Shown here piece after piece: positions 25,721 through 34,257 of a stretch of DNA of 64,000 nucleotides. The stretch covers positions 186,001 to 250,000 of the forward strand of contig CAVVAH010000008.1 in NCBI GenBank assembly GCA_963746175.1, written 5' to 3'. The notes below the pieces were generated by a model. That model did no database searches and had not been told where the DNA came from. It was given only the letters and a program-made list of their open reading frames with translations. The number at the start of each line of letters is the position of its first letter. Within the stretch, counting starts at the first letter, position 1. The position numbers were made by a program, and so were the translations under genes. The DNA is from CAVVAH01 sp963746175 (lineage in GTDB: Bacteria > Actinomycetota > Actinomycetes > JACCUZ01).

Positions 25721-26899
25721 GTGGCGGATCCCCAGGCGCGCGGCGGCGCGGTGCGGCTGGTCGGGCTGACCAAGTCCTTCGACGACGCCCACGCGGTGCG
25801 CGGCATCGACCTCGACGTCCACGCCGGCGAGTTCTTCTCCCTGCTCGGGCCCTCGGGCTGCGGCAAGACCACGACACTACGGATGATCGCCGGCTTCGAG
25901 CCCCCCACCGCCGGCCAGATCCTGCTCGACGGCGACGACCTCGTCGAGGTCCCCGCCCACAAGCGTCCGGTCAACACGGTGTTCCAGTCCTACGCGCTGT
26001 TCCCGTTCCTCGACGTCTGGGACAACGTCGCGTTCGGCCTGCGCTACCAGCACGTCGACAAGGCCGCCGGGCGCCGGCGGGTCGGCGAGATGCTCGACCT
26101 CGTCCAGATGTCCGAGCACGCGCACCGCCGACCCGGTCAGCTCTCCGGCGGCCAGCAGCAGCGGGTGGCTCTGGCCCGCGCGCTGGTGCTGCAGCCGAGG
26201 GTGCTGCTGCTCGACGAGCCGCTCGGCGCCCTGGACGCCAAGCTGCGCAAGCACCTGCAGCTCGAGCTGAAGTCGATCCAGCAGGAGGTCGGGGTCACGT
26301 TCGTCTACGTCACCCACGACCAGGAGGAAGCGCTCACCATGTCCGACCGGCTCGCCGTGATGCGCGACGGCCGGATCGAGCAGCTCGGCGCACCCGAAGC
26401 GGTCTACGCGGCGCCGGACACGGCGTACGTCGCCGGTTTCCTCGGCTCCGCGAACGTGCTCGACGTCGAGGCGCTCGGCCAGGACGTCACCGGAACCGTG
26501 GGCTGCCGGCTCGGCGGGCTCGAGCTGCGCGCCGTCGGCACGTCGCACGCGGGCGCGCGGAAGGTCGTGGTGCGTCCGGAGCGGATCTCCCTGGTACCCG
26601 TGGAGGACACGGCCCCTGTCGCCAAGGGGCACAACACGTTCCACGGCCTGGTCGACCGCGTCGTCTACCTCGGGCCGGCGACGCACGTCGTGGTGCGGCT
26701 GGCGGACGGGCAGACCCTGCTCGTGGCCGTCCCCAACACCGGCGAGCCGATGTCGTCGCCGTTCGTCACCGGGCGCGCGGTGCGCGCCAGCTTCCCGCCG
26801 GAAGCGGCGCGGCTGCTCACCGGTGAGGGTGACGAGGTCGGCGGCGCCACCGAGGCTCTGCCCGACCAGCGGGCGTCAGCGAGCGCGCGCCCGGCCTGA
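25721..26899 (+). CDS. Polyamine-type ABC transporter ATPase (PotA-like)
   Basis: A 392-residue ATP-binding subunit. Walker A GPSGCGKTT, signature LSGGQQQR, Walker B VLLLDEP and switch His in VTHDQEEA are all intact; a C-terminal TOBE region (about residues 280-370) is typical of PotA. The GTG start is 6 bp after the aminotransferase stop. It is the only ATPase in cluster A and faces away from its likely permeases, both halves starting at site A. The 3' end overlaps the convergent TetR gene by 24 bp. Confidence 0.92.
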   Translation: MADPQARGGAVRLVGLTKSFDDAHAVRGIDLDVHAGEFFSLLGPSGCGKTTTLRMIAGFEPPTAGQILLDGDDLVEVPAHKRPVNTVFQSYALFPFLDVWDNVAFGLRYQHVDKAAGRRRVGEMLDLVQMSEHAHRRPGQLSGGQQQRVALARALVLQPRVLLLDEPLGALDAKLRKHLQLELKSIQQEVGVTFVYVTHDQEEALTMSDRLAVMRDGRIEQLGAPEAVYAAPDTAYVAGFLGSANVLDVEALGQDVTGTVGCRLGGLELRAVGTSHAGARKVVVRPERISLVPVEDTAPVAKGHNTFHGLVDRVVYLGPATHVVVRLADGQTLLVAVPNTGEPMSSPFVTGRAVRASFPPEAARLLTGEGDEVGGATEALPDQRASASARPA

Positions 26900-27535
26900 C
26901 GCGGTCGTCCGGCGCGGCCGCCAGCCGACGCCGAGGTCCCTGGCAGCGAAGGCCATCGCGATCGCGAAGGCCCGGCCGGCGTCGACGACCGGGTCGTCCA
27001 GCGCGACCTGGATCGACAGGCCGTCGAGCAGCGCGGAGAACGTGATGGCGAAGTCGTCGGCGTCGACGGACCGGCCGATCTCGCCGGCGGCCTGGCCGTC
27101 CCGGACGACCTGCGCGATCGTGTCCCGCCAGCGCTGGTCCAGCTCGATCCGGTCCTTCTTCACCTCGGGATGCCGGAACGCCTGCGCCCAGAGGTCGAAC
27201 CAGAGCCCCCACGAGCCGGGGATCTCGCCCTCACCCGCCGGGACGCAGGTCGTGCGGACCAGCATCTCGAGACGCTCGCGGGCGGTGCGCAGCCGCTCGA
27301 GCTGGCCGGCGACGTCGGCGTAGAACGACCGCTCGGAGAACCTGAGCGCCTCGGTGAGCAGCTCGTCCTTGGTGCTGAAGTAGTAGATGACGAGTGCCGG
27401 GCTGACGTTCGCGCGCCGGGCCACGTCGGCGATCCGGGTCTCGGAGAAGCCGCGCTCACCGATCAGCTCGGCGGCCGCGTGCAGCATCTGCTCGCGGCGC
27501 AGGTCGGGCGGCCCGGGGGCCTGCGCACCAGCCAC
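26876..27535 (-). CDS. TetR-family repressor (BetI-like), probable regulator of cluster A
   Basis: A 219-residue regulator. The N-terminal helix-turn-helix is TRIADVARRANVSPALVIYYF, and the ligand domain (GSWGLWFDLWAQAFRHPEVKK) has the BetI-type TetR_C_6 pattern. The start is GTG 27535, with GGGGAG a few bases upstream. Its own promoter region holds operator B, and the same palindrome occurs before the Rieske gene, the transporter/aminotransferase pair and the FAD/acyl-CoA dehydrogenase pair. Autoregulation and control of all four promoters is therefore likely. The inducer is unknown, presumably the amine substrate or an intermediate. Confidence 0.88.
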   Translation of the reverse strand: MAGAQAPGPPDLRREQMLHAAAELIGERGFSETRIADVARRANVSPALVIYYFSTKDELLTEALRFSERSFYADVAGQLERLRTARERLEMLVRTTCVPAGEGEIPGSWGLWFDLWAQAFRHPEVKKDRIELDQRWRDTIAQVVRDGQAAGEIGRSVDADDFAITFSALLDGLSIQVALDDPVVDAGRAFAIAMAFAARDLGVGWRPRRTTASGRARAR

Positions 27536-27577
27536 TCGCGCTCCCCTCGTCCGTGGCCGCGCACCTCGCCGGCCCCC

Positions 27578-27619
27578 TTGTCGGGGCAGGCTAGCACTGC
27601 CTAGACTGAACAGTCAGTC
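27578..27619 (+). promoter_or_regulatory. Promoter with TetR operator (site B)
   Basis: TTGTCG (27578-27583), an 18-bp spacer and TAGACT (27602-27607) precede the acyl-CoA synthetase. The palindrome GACTGAACAGTCAGTC (27604-27619) overlaps the -10 box. The site lies between this gene and the divergent TetR gene, so it probably also serves autoregulation. Confidence 0.75.
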
Positions 27620-27662
27620 AACCACGTTCGGAGCAGTTGATGACGACCTGCACGCGTGACGC

Positions 27663-29738
27663 GTGACGGATCCCGACGCCGTCCGGGCGATGCTGGGAGC
27701 CCGCTCGCTCGCTGTCGTCGGTGCCTCCGCAAGGCCGGGGAGCTTCGGCGACCGAGTGGTCACCGAGGTGTGCCGCAGCCCCGGCGAACCTGCGGTCCAT
27801 CTGGTCAACCCACGGTGGTCCGACGTGCAGGGGCGCCCCTGCCTGCCGTCGCTCTCCGACATCGACGGACCGGTCGACCTGGTGCTGCTGGCCGTCGGCG
27901 ACGACGTCCTGGAGGACCAGCTGAAGGTGGCTGCCGACCGCGGCGACCGCGCGGCCGTGGTGTTCGGCTCGGCCTGGTCGCCGGCCGGGGACGGTCCGAC
28001 GTTGCGGCAGCGTCTCGCCGGCATCGCCGGGACCGCAGGCATGGCCGTCTGCGGTGGCGGCTGCATGGGCTTCGTGGACCTGACCACCGGGGTCCGCGCC
28101 CTCGGCTACCTCGAGCGCCCCGACCTCCCGCGCGGCCCGGTCGCCCTCGTGTCGCACTCGGGGTCGGCGTTCTCGGCGCTGCTGCGCACCCGACGGCGGA
28201 TCGGCTGGACGTCGGCGGTGTCGTCCGGCCAGGAGCTCGTCACCACGACGGCCGACTACGTCGAGCACGCGCTGGACGACCCGGAGACGCGTGCCGTCGC
28301 CCTGGTGCTGGAGACGGTGCGCGAGCCGGGCCGGCTGCGAGCCGCACTCGAGCGCGCGAACCGGCAGGACGTGGCCGTGGCCCTGCTCGCAGTGGGGGGC
28401 ACCGCGTCCGCCGGCCTGGTGACGGCCCACTCCGGCGCCCTGGCCGGCGCCGACGCCACCTGGGAGGCGCTGACCGAGGCCTACGGGTTGCTGCGCGTGC
28501 ACGACCTCGACGAGCTCGCCGATCTGCTCGAGCTGCTCACCGCCCGCCGACGCGTCACCCGCACGGGACCGGGCGCCGGCATCGCCACCGTGCACGACTC
28601 CGGAGCGGAGCGGGTGCTCGTCGCCGACCTCGCCCACCGCGAGGGTGTCCCCTTCGCCGAGCTGTCCCCCGCCACCACCACCCGGCTGGCCGGGCTGCTC
28701 GACGCCGGTCTCGGGGTCGGCAACCCGCTCGACGTGTGGGGCACCGGGCACGACACCCGGCCACTGTTCGCGGCCTGCCTGACCGCGATGGCCGACGACC
28801 CGCACGTCTCGGTGGTGGCGCTCGCGGTCGACCTGGTCGAGGAGTACGACGGCGACGACTCGTACCCGCGGGCCGCACTGGACGCGGCTGCCGCGACCGA
28901 CGCGCCGGTCGTCGTGCTGACCAACGTCACCAGCGCGGTCGACCAGACCTGGGCGGACGCGCTGCGGAGGTCTGGCGTCCCGGTGCTCGAGGGGACGCGC
29001 AGCGGGCTGCGCGCGCTCGGCCACCTTCTGTGGCTGGCAACGCCGCGCCCCGTCAGTGCCGAGCTCACGGTCGACAGTGAGCGGCAGCGCCGGTGGCAGG
29101 ACGAGCTCGCCAGCGGGTCCCTGGACGCCATGGCGTCGTTCGCGCTGCTGCGTGACTACGGCGTCGCGACCGTGCGGGTGGAGCGAGCGACCTCCCGCGA
29201 TGGCGCCGTCGCGGCGGCCGCGGCGCTGGACGGGCCGGTGGTGCTCAAGACCGACGCGGGAGCGGCGCACAAGTCCGAGGTCGGCGGGGTCCGGCTCGGC
29301 CTGCTCGGACCGGACGCGGTCGCAGCCGCCTACGACGACCTCGCGCGGCGGCTGGGTCCCGAGGTCCTGGTCTGCTCGACCGCGCCGCCCGGCGTCGAGC
29401 TGTCGGTCGGGCTGACCGACGACCCGCTGCTCGGTCCGCTCGTGGTGGTCGGCGCGGGTGGTGTGCTCGTGGAGGTGCTCGCGGACCGGGCCGTGCTCCT
29501 ACCTCCGCTGGACGACGGCCGGGCCGGTTCGGCACTGGCCCGGCTGCGGGTGCGGCAGCTGCTGGCCGGGGTGCGCGGCGGTCCTGCCGCCGACCAGGCG
29601 GCCGTCCGCGCCGCCGTGGTCGCGGTGGGAGCGATCGCACTCGAGCTCGGCGACCAGGTGCGAGAGCTCGACATCAACCCGCTCGTCGCAGGTCCCGGCG
29701 GCGCCGTGGCGGCCGACGTCCTCGTCGTCCCCCGCTGA
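27663..29738 (+). CDS. Acyl-CoA synthetase (ADP-forming), fused alpha-beta subunits
   Basis: A 691-residue NDP-forming ligase. An N-terminal CoA-binding Rossmann domain (LAVVGASARPGSFGDRV) and a succinyl-CoA-ligase-like region with the segment VALVSHSGSAFS are followed by the phospho-histidine-type motif VTAHSGALAG (residues about 255-265). A C-terminal ATP-grasp domain carries VVLKTDAGAAHKSEVGGV and ELDINPLV. The family activates acetate, branched or other carboxylic acids with ATP and CoA, giving ADP. The GTG start follows promoter B. With the acyl-CoA dehydrogenase downstream it suggests the pathway ends in a CoA thioester. Confidence 0.87.
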   Translation: MTDPDAVRAMLGARSLAVVGASARPGSFGDRVVTEVCRSPGEPAVHLVNPRWSDVQGRPCLPSLSDIDGPVDLVLLAVGDDVLEDQLKVAADRGDRAAVVFGSAWSPAGDGPTLRQRLAGIAGTAGMAVCGGGCMGFVDLTTGVRALGYLERPDLPRGPVALVSHSGSAFSALLRTRRRIGWTSAVSSGQELVTTTADYVEHALDDPETRAVALVLETVREPGRLRAALERANRQDVAVALLAVGGTASAGLVTAHSGALAGADATWEALTEAYGLLRVHDLDELADLLELLTARRRVTRTGPGAGIATVHDSGAERVLVADLAHREGVPFAELSPATTTRLAGLLDAGLGVGNPLDVWGTGHDTRPLFAACLTAMADDPHVSVVALAVDLVEEYDGDDSYPRAALDAAAATDAPVVVLTNVTSAVDQTWADALRRSGVPVLEGTRSGLRALGHLLWLATPRPVSAELTVDSERQRRWQDELASGSLDAMASFALLRDYGVATVRVERATSRDGAVAAAAALDGPVVLKTDAGAAHKSEVGGVRLGLLGPDAVAAAYDDLARRLGPEVLVCSTAPPGVELSVGLTDDPLLGPLVVVGAGGVLVEVLADRAVLLPPLDDGRAGSALARLRVRQLLAGVRGGPAADQAAVRAAVVAVGAIALELGDQVRELDINPLVAGPGGAVAADVLVVPR

Positions 29739-29741
29739 CAG

Positions 29742-30956
29742 TCAGGTCCGCTCGGGGAAGGGCAGGGCGATCGGGTCCGGCGCCAGCCGGCTGCGTCCCT
29801 CGGCGTCGAAGCGGTCCAGGCCGAGGTCGGTGACGTCGACGACGTCCGTCCGGCCGGTGAGCGTGAGGTCGGCAGCCGCTCGGGAGACGCCCGGGCCCCA
29901 CATCATCCCGTGGCCGCCGGCGGCAGCGACGACGGTGCCGTCGACCGGCCCGCCGTCGATGAGCAGCGGCCCGAGGATCGGCAGGTGGTCAGGAGTGAAG
30001 TCGATCGTCGCCGCCCAGGTCCGGCGCAACCCGAGCTTGCCGGTGACCGGCACCAAGTCCGCGACACGGGCGCGCATCAGGGTGAAGTAGTCGTGGTCGA
30101 ACTCCCGGGCCACACCTGGCGGCTCCTCGGGGTTGCTCATCCCCCACAGGAGACCGCCTTCCTCCGGGCGCCAGTAGATGCCGGCCTGCACGTCGAAGAC
30201 CATCGGCAACCGGTCCGGCGCCAGGTCGGGGTGCGGCTCCGTCACCACGACCTGGTGCCGGGTCCCACCGGCCGGGACCCGGGCACCGGCGAGGCGCCCT
30301 ACCTCGGCGAGCTGTGGACCTCCCGTCAGCACCACCCGGTCGGTTGCGAGGTCCCCCTCGCTCGTCGCCACGGCGGCGACCCGTCCGCCGTCGGTGCGCA
30401 GCCCGGTGAACGCCACTCCCTCGCGCACGTCGACACCGCTGCTGACCAACGCGGCCGTGTAGGCGAGAACGTTGCGCGGCGGGTCGATGTACCCGTCGCC
30501 CGGCGCGTACGACGAGCCGAGCGTGCGGCCGGGAGCCACCGCGGGGTTGAGCTCGTCGAACTCCGCCCCGGTCAGCCAGCGGACCTCGAGCCCGAGGGCC
30601 TGCTGCATGGCGATCCGGGCGTGCGCCTGCTCGACCTCGCCGTCGGTGAAGCAGGGCATGCAGTAGCCCTGCGCGACGAAGCCGGAGTCGAAGGGCAGCT
30701 CGCTGCTCTGGCGGGCGTAGAAGTCTCGCGTCCACAGGCCGAGGCGCACCGCGTGCTCGGTGCCACCCTGGGCCCGGACCATCCCGGCCGCCCGGCTGCT
30801 TGCACCCTTGCCGAGCCTGCCTGCTTCCAGGAGGACGACGTGCTCCAGGCCGGCGGCCTTGAGGAAGACCGCGCACCAGGCGCCGATCGTGCCGCCGCCG
30901 ACGACCACCGCGTCCGCCGTGGCCCTGCTGCTGGTCACGACCAGGCACGCTGGCAT
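29742..30956 (-). CDS. FAD-dependent amine oxidoreductase (DAO/sarcosine-oxidase-like)
   Basis: A 404-residue flavoprotein of the DAO family. FAD binds at AVVVGGGTIGAWCAVFLKAAG and the following acidic residue in VVLLEAGRLG; the C-terminal part has GHGMMWGPGVSRAAADL. Relatives oxidise sarcosine, dimethylglycine, proline or other secondary/tertiary amines, often releasing formaldehyde. ATG 30956 lies one base from operator C, so it would have to be leaderless; GTG 30938 is an alternative. It is divergent from the acyl-CoA dehydrogenase and convergent with the CoA ligase (3-bp gap). Confidence 0.85.
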   Translation of the reverse strand: MPACLVVTSSRATADAVVVGGGTIGAWCAVFLKAAGLEHVVLLEAGRLGKGASSRAAGMVRAQGGTEHAVRLGLWTRDFYARQSSELPFDSGFVAQGYCMPCFTDGEVEQAHARIAMQQALGLEVRWLTGAEFDELNPAVAPGRTLGSSYAPGDGYIDPPRNVLAYTAALVSSGVDVREGVAFTGLRTDGGRVAAVATSEGDLATDRVVLTGGPQLAEVGRLAGARVPAGGTRHQVVVTEPHPDLAPDRLPMVFDVQAGIYWRPEEGGLLWGMSNPEEPPGVAREFDHDYFTLMRARVADLVPVTGKLGLRRTWAATIDFTPDHLPILGPLLIDGGPVDGTVVAAAGGHGMMWGPGVSRAAADLTLTGRTDVVDVTDLGLDRFDAEGRSRLAPDPIALPFPERT

Positions 30957-30973
30957 AGACTGAACAGTCAGTC
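30932..30973 (+). promoter_or_regulatory. Divergent control region with TetR operator (site C)
   Basis: TGGTCA (30932-30937), an 18-bp spacer and TAGACT (30956-30961) form a rightward promoter for the acyl-CoA dehydrogenase. The palindrome GACTGAACAGTCAGTC (30958-30973) is identical to site B and also covers the start of the leftward FAD gene. Confidence 0.75.
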
Positions 30974-30997
30974 AAGAGGCTGTCGCCGGGAGGCACC

Positions 30998-32164
30998 GTG
31001 CACCGTCTGACCGAGTCCGACCTCGAGGTCCAGGCCGTCGCACGAGCCTTCGCGGAGGAGCTGATCCCGCACGAGGTCGAGGCCGAGCTGCACGACGGTC
31101 GGTTGGCTCCGGACGTGGAGGCGGCACATCGCACCCGGGCCCGCGAGCTGGGCCTCACGGCGACGAACATCCCGGCATCTGACGGTGGCCGGGGGCTGAG
31201 CACCCTCCAGCAGGTGCTGGTCCAGGAGCAGGGCGGCCGGGTCACGAACGCGCTCGCCTGGTGCATGGCCACTCCCCCGGGATGGCTGCCGGCGGTGGCG
31301 ACGCCGTACCAGCGGGAGCGGTGGCTGCTCCCCTCGGTCCGCGGCGATGCGACGGAGTGCTACGCCATCACCGAGGAGCACGCCGGGTCCGACGTCGCCG
31401 ACCTCGCGGCCACCGCGCGGCGGGACGGCGACGACTACGTCCTGGACGGCGAGAAGTGGCACGTCACGTCGTACAACGAGGCGACGTACGCGTTCTTCCA
31501 GGCTCGGCTGGTGGGCGGCGACCACGACGGCGAGCACGCGATGTTCTTCGTCGACCTGCCGACCCCCGGGGTCCGCGTCGTGCGCACCCCGGCGTACTCG
31601 CACACGATCGGCCACCACCACCCCGTCGTCGCGTTCGAGGGCGTCCGGGTCCCGGCGAGCCACCGGGTGGGCGCGGAGGGCGACGGCATGACGTTCGCCC
31701 ACGAGTGGTTCCGCTTCGAACGGTTGATGGTCGCCGCACGCTGCCTGGGTGCCGCCGAGCGTCTGGTCGACGAGGCGTCGGGCTTCGCCCAGGACCGGGT
31801 GGTGGGCGGTCAGGCGCTGGCGGACTACCAGCTGGTGCAGGCGATGCTCGCCGACAGCGTGACCGAGCTGCTCGCCGCCCGCACGCTGGTCTACGCCGTG
31901 GCGCGCGCGATCGACGACGGTGCCGATCGCAAGGTGGCGCACGCGCAGTGCTCGATGGCCAAGCTCTACGCCTCGGAGATGGCCGGCCGGGTCGCGGACC
32001 GCGCCGTGCAGGTCTTCGGCGGACGCGGCTACATGCGGGAGAACGTGGCCGAGCGGTTCTACCGCGAGCTGCGGGTGGAGCGGATCTGGGAGGGGGCCAG
32101 CGAGGTGCAGCGGGTCATCATCGCCGGCCAGCTCGCCAAGCGCGGCCTGCGCGACCTGGTCTGA
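30998..32164 (+). CDS. Acyl-CoA dehydrogenase
   Basis: A 388-residue flavoenzyme forming an alpha,beta double bond in an acyl-CoA. Segments include ITEEHAGSDVADL (FAD/substrate loop), the central beta domain around DGEKWHVTSYNEA, and the C-terminal FGGRGYMRENVAERFYRELRVERIWEGASEVQRVIIAGQLA. The Glu of IWEGASE occupies the usual catalytic-base position. GGGAGG lies four bases before GTG 30998. Under operator C, it is co-regulated with the CoA ligase. The chain it acts on is unknown; it might be the deaminated carbon skeleton of the amine. Confidence 0.9.
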   Translation: MHRLTESDLEVQAVARAFAEELIPHEVEAELHDGRLAPDVEAAHRTRARELGLTATNIPASDGGRGLSTLQQVLVQEQGGRVTNALAWCMATPPGWLPAVATPYQRERWLLPSVRGDATECYAITEEHAGSDVADLAATARRDGDDYVLDGEKWHVTSYNEATYAFFQARLVGGDHDGEHAMFFVDLPTPGVRVVRTPAYSHTIGHHHPVVAFEGVRVPASHRVGAEGDGMTFAHEWFRFERLMVAARCLGAAERLVDEASGFAQDRVVGGQALADYQLVQAMLADSVTELLAARTLVYAVARAIDDGADRKVAHAQCSMAKLYASEMAGRVADRAVQVFGGRGYMRENVAERFYRELRVERIWEGASEVQRVIIAGQLAKRGLRDLV

Positions 32165-32177
32165 CCGGCGGCCGGCG

Positions 32178-33566
32178 TCACGGGTCCGGCAGCATCCCGG
32201 CGAGCTCGGCCAGCCGGGACATGCCGGGTCCGACGTGCTTGCGGAACCGTTCCGTGGCGTCCCTCAGCCCGGCCGATCCGGCCATCTCCGGTGGTGTGCG
32301 GGCCGGGTTGAGCGAGACACTGTCCGCCCAGGCCTTGATGCCGGTGTGCGAGGAGAACGCCATCGCCGCCCGGCCGCCGAGCACCTGCATCCGGGCCCAG
32401 TCGGTGGGTGTGTCCGGGTACGGGGACGGCGGGCACAGCCGGTTCTTCTCCTCGTCGCTCTCGACGGTGCCCTCCACGAAACCAGCCAGCGCCGCCCCGA
32501 AGCACGGGAACCCGCTGCGGATCGGCTGCACGGTGATCTCTTCCGGTCCCCAGATCGGCACCAGCGGCCGGTACTGCAGGCCGGCGGCCGCGCAGTGGAC
32601 GACGACCGCGTCCCTCGCGGTCGTGACCTCGCCCTCCGTCAGCAGCAGCCGTCCGGGTTCGGCCCCTCGGACGTGCCCGAGCCGGACGACGTGCTCGATC
32701 GTCCTCAGCCGGTCGAGCTCCCACTGGGCGAGAGTCGGTGCCTTGGCCATCGTCGGCGTCACGGACCGGTCGACGCGCAGCATCACGCCGGCCTCCTCCA
32801 TCCGGAGGAACATGTCGTCGGGCGACAGGGCCGAGGCCGCTGCCTCCAGGACGTCGGCCGCCATCCCGATGAAGACGGCGGGGTCCGGCTGCACGACCGC
32901 GCGGTTGAGCATCCACGGCTCGCGCGGCCGCACCCAGCAGATGGCGTCGGGGTCGACGCCGTTGTCGAGCAGCCAGATGCACGCATCGGTCGCCGTCTTC
33001 CCGGCCCCGACGATCACGTACTGCGACGGCGCCCCCGCGACGTCGACGAGGTCGTTGACCGCGACGACGTGCACACCGTCAGCGATACCGAACGGCGGCG
33101 GGGTCCGGGCGGGGATCTGCGGGGACAGGTAACGCGCGTCGACGACGCGGCGCCGGACGCGGACCTCGGTCTGCTCGCCGGTCAGCTGCGACACGAACCG
33201 GCCGTCGCCGACGTAGTCGCAGCCCGGGTGGAAGGACACGCGACCGGATCCGACCAGGCGCTCCTGCAGCACGCGGGCGTAGTAGGCGCAGATCTCCGGA
33301 GCCGTCGCCCGCTCGTGGAGACCGGTCTCGGGGCCCTCCTGCTGGATGCGGCCACCCCCGAGCAGGGTCGAGGGCACGCCGTAGAACGCGGACGCCTGGT
33401 GCAGCCGGACGAACGGGTAGGCGTCCAGCCAGTGCCCACCGGCACCATGCCGTCGGTCGACCATGACGACCTCGACGTCGGCGTGGTCGACCAAGGCGTC
33501 CGTGAACGCCATCCCCGCCGCTCCTGCGCCGACGACGAGGTAGTCGGCCTCCAGGACCGCAGCCAC
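32178..33566 (-). CDS. Flavin-dependent monooxygenase-like protein
   Basis: A roughly 462-residue protein with two Rossmann motifs: YLVVGAGAAGMAFTDALV at the N-terminus (FAD) and YVIVGAGKTATDACIWLLD near residue 170 (NADPH), the layout of class B flavin monooxygenases and related NAD(P)-binding oxidoreductases. The strict Baeyer-Villiger fingerprint FxGxxxHxxxW is not evident, so the reaction is open. GTG 33566 gives a clean N-terminus. It is convergent with the acyl-CoA dehydrogenase (13-bp gap) and divergent from the DUF4188 gene. Confidence 0.75.
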   Translation of the reverse strand: MAAVLEADYLVVGAGAAGMAFTDALVDHADVEVVMVDRRHGAGGHWLDAYPFVRLHQASAFYGVPSTLLGGGRIQQEGPETGLHERATAPEICAYYARVLQERLVGSGRVSFHPGCDYVGDGRFVSQLTGEQTEVRVRRRVVDARYLSPQIPARTPPPFGIADGVHVVAVNDLVDVAGAPSQYVIVGAGKTATDACIWLLDNGVDPDAICWVRPREPWMLNRAVVQPDPAVFIGMAADVLEAAASALSPDDMFLRMEEAGVMLRVDRSVTPTMAKAPTLAQWELDRLRTIEHVVRLGHVRGAEPGRLLLTEGEVTTARDAVVVHCAAAGLQYRPLVPIWGPEEITVQPIRSGFPCFGAALAGFVEGTVESDEEKNRLCPPSPYPDTPTDWARMQVLGGRAAMAFSSHTGIKAWADSVSLNPARTPPEMAGSAGLRDATERFRKHVGPGMSRLAELAGMLPDP

Positions 33567-33704
33567 GGCTTCATGCTGGGGCCGACCCAGGCGTTCGTCA
33601 ACGGCAGGACGGAAGTTGGTCCGGACGTGGTCGCGGTCGTCCGGGGTGGACCGCGCCGACGGCCGGGCGCATCCTCGGACGAGGGCGACGGAGGGAGCCA
33701 GCTG

Positions 33705-34235
33705 ATGAGGACGGTGCGACCGGAGCGGCTCGCCGCGGAGATCGACGGCCCGTTCGTCGTGTTCCTGATCGGGATGCGGGTGAACAAGCCCTGGAAGGTC
33801 CGAACCTGGGTGCCGACGTTCGTCGCGATGCCCCGGATGCTCAAGGAGCTCGACAAGGACCCGGCCAGCGGCTTTCTCGGCGCCGAGGGAGGTCTCGGCA
33901 CGATCGTCCAGTACTGGCGCACCTTCGAGGACCTGGAGCGCTACGCGAACTCCCGCGACCACGAGCACTGGCCGGCCTGGAGGGCGTTCAACCAGCAGGT
34001 CCGCGGCCACCGCGGCGACGTCGGCATCTGGCACGAGACCTTCCGGGTCGAAGCGGGCGCCTACGAGGCCATCTACTCCGGCATGCCCGCGCGAGGACTC
34101 GGCAAGGTCGGTCGGCTGGTGCCGGCGACAGGGCGGCGGGAGACGGCGGCGAGGCGGATGGCCGGCCCCGCCGCACCACCAGCACCCCGAGCCGCACAGG
34201 ACGACGTAGCCGCGGACCGGACGTCGCCCGGCTGA
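33705..34235 (+). CDS. DUF4188 family protein
   Basis: A 176-residue protein. GPFVVFLIGMRVNKPWKVRTWVP and the following WRTFEDLERYANSRDHEHWPAWRAF match the DUF4188 family, a ferredoxin-like fold related to small heme-type monooxygenases and phenylacetaldoxime-dehydratase-like proteins. The tail after about residue 145 is low-complexity Ala/Pro/Arg. ATG 33705 is preceded by GGAGGGAG. The gene is divergent from the flavin monooxygenase, with 138 bp between, so a shared promoter region and related function are possible. No function is established. Confidence 0.75.
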   Translation: MRTVRPERLAAEIDGPFVVFLIGMRVNKPWKVRTWVPTFVAMPRMLKELDKDPASGFLGAEGGLGTIVQYWRTFEDLERYANSRDHEHWPAWRAFNQQVRGHRGDVGIWHETFRVEAGAYEAIYSGMPARGLGKVGRLVPATGRRETAARRMAGPAAPPAPRAAQDDVAADRTSPG

Positions 34236-34257
34236 CCGGATCCCGCCACCCCCCGGT

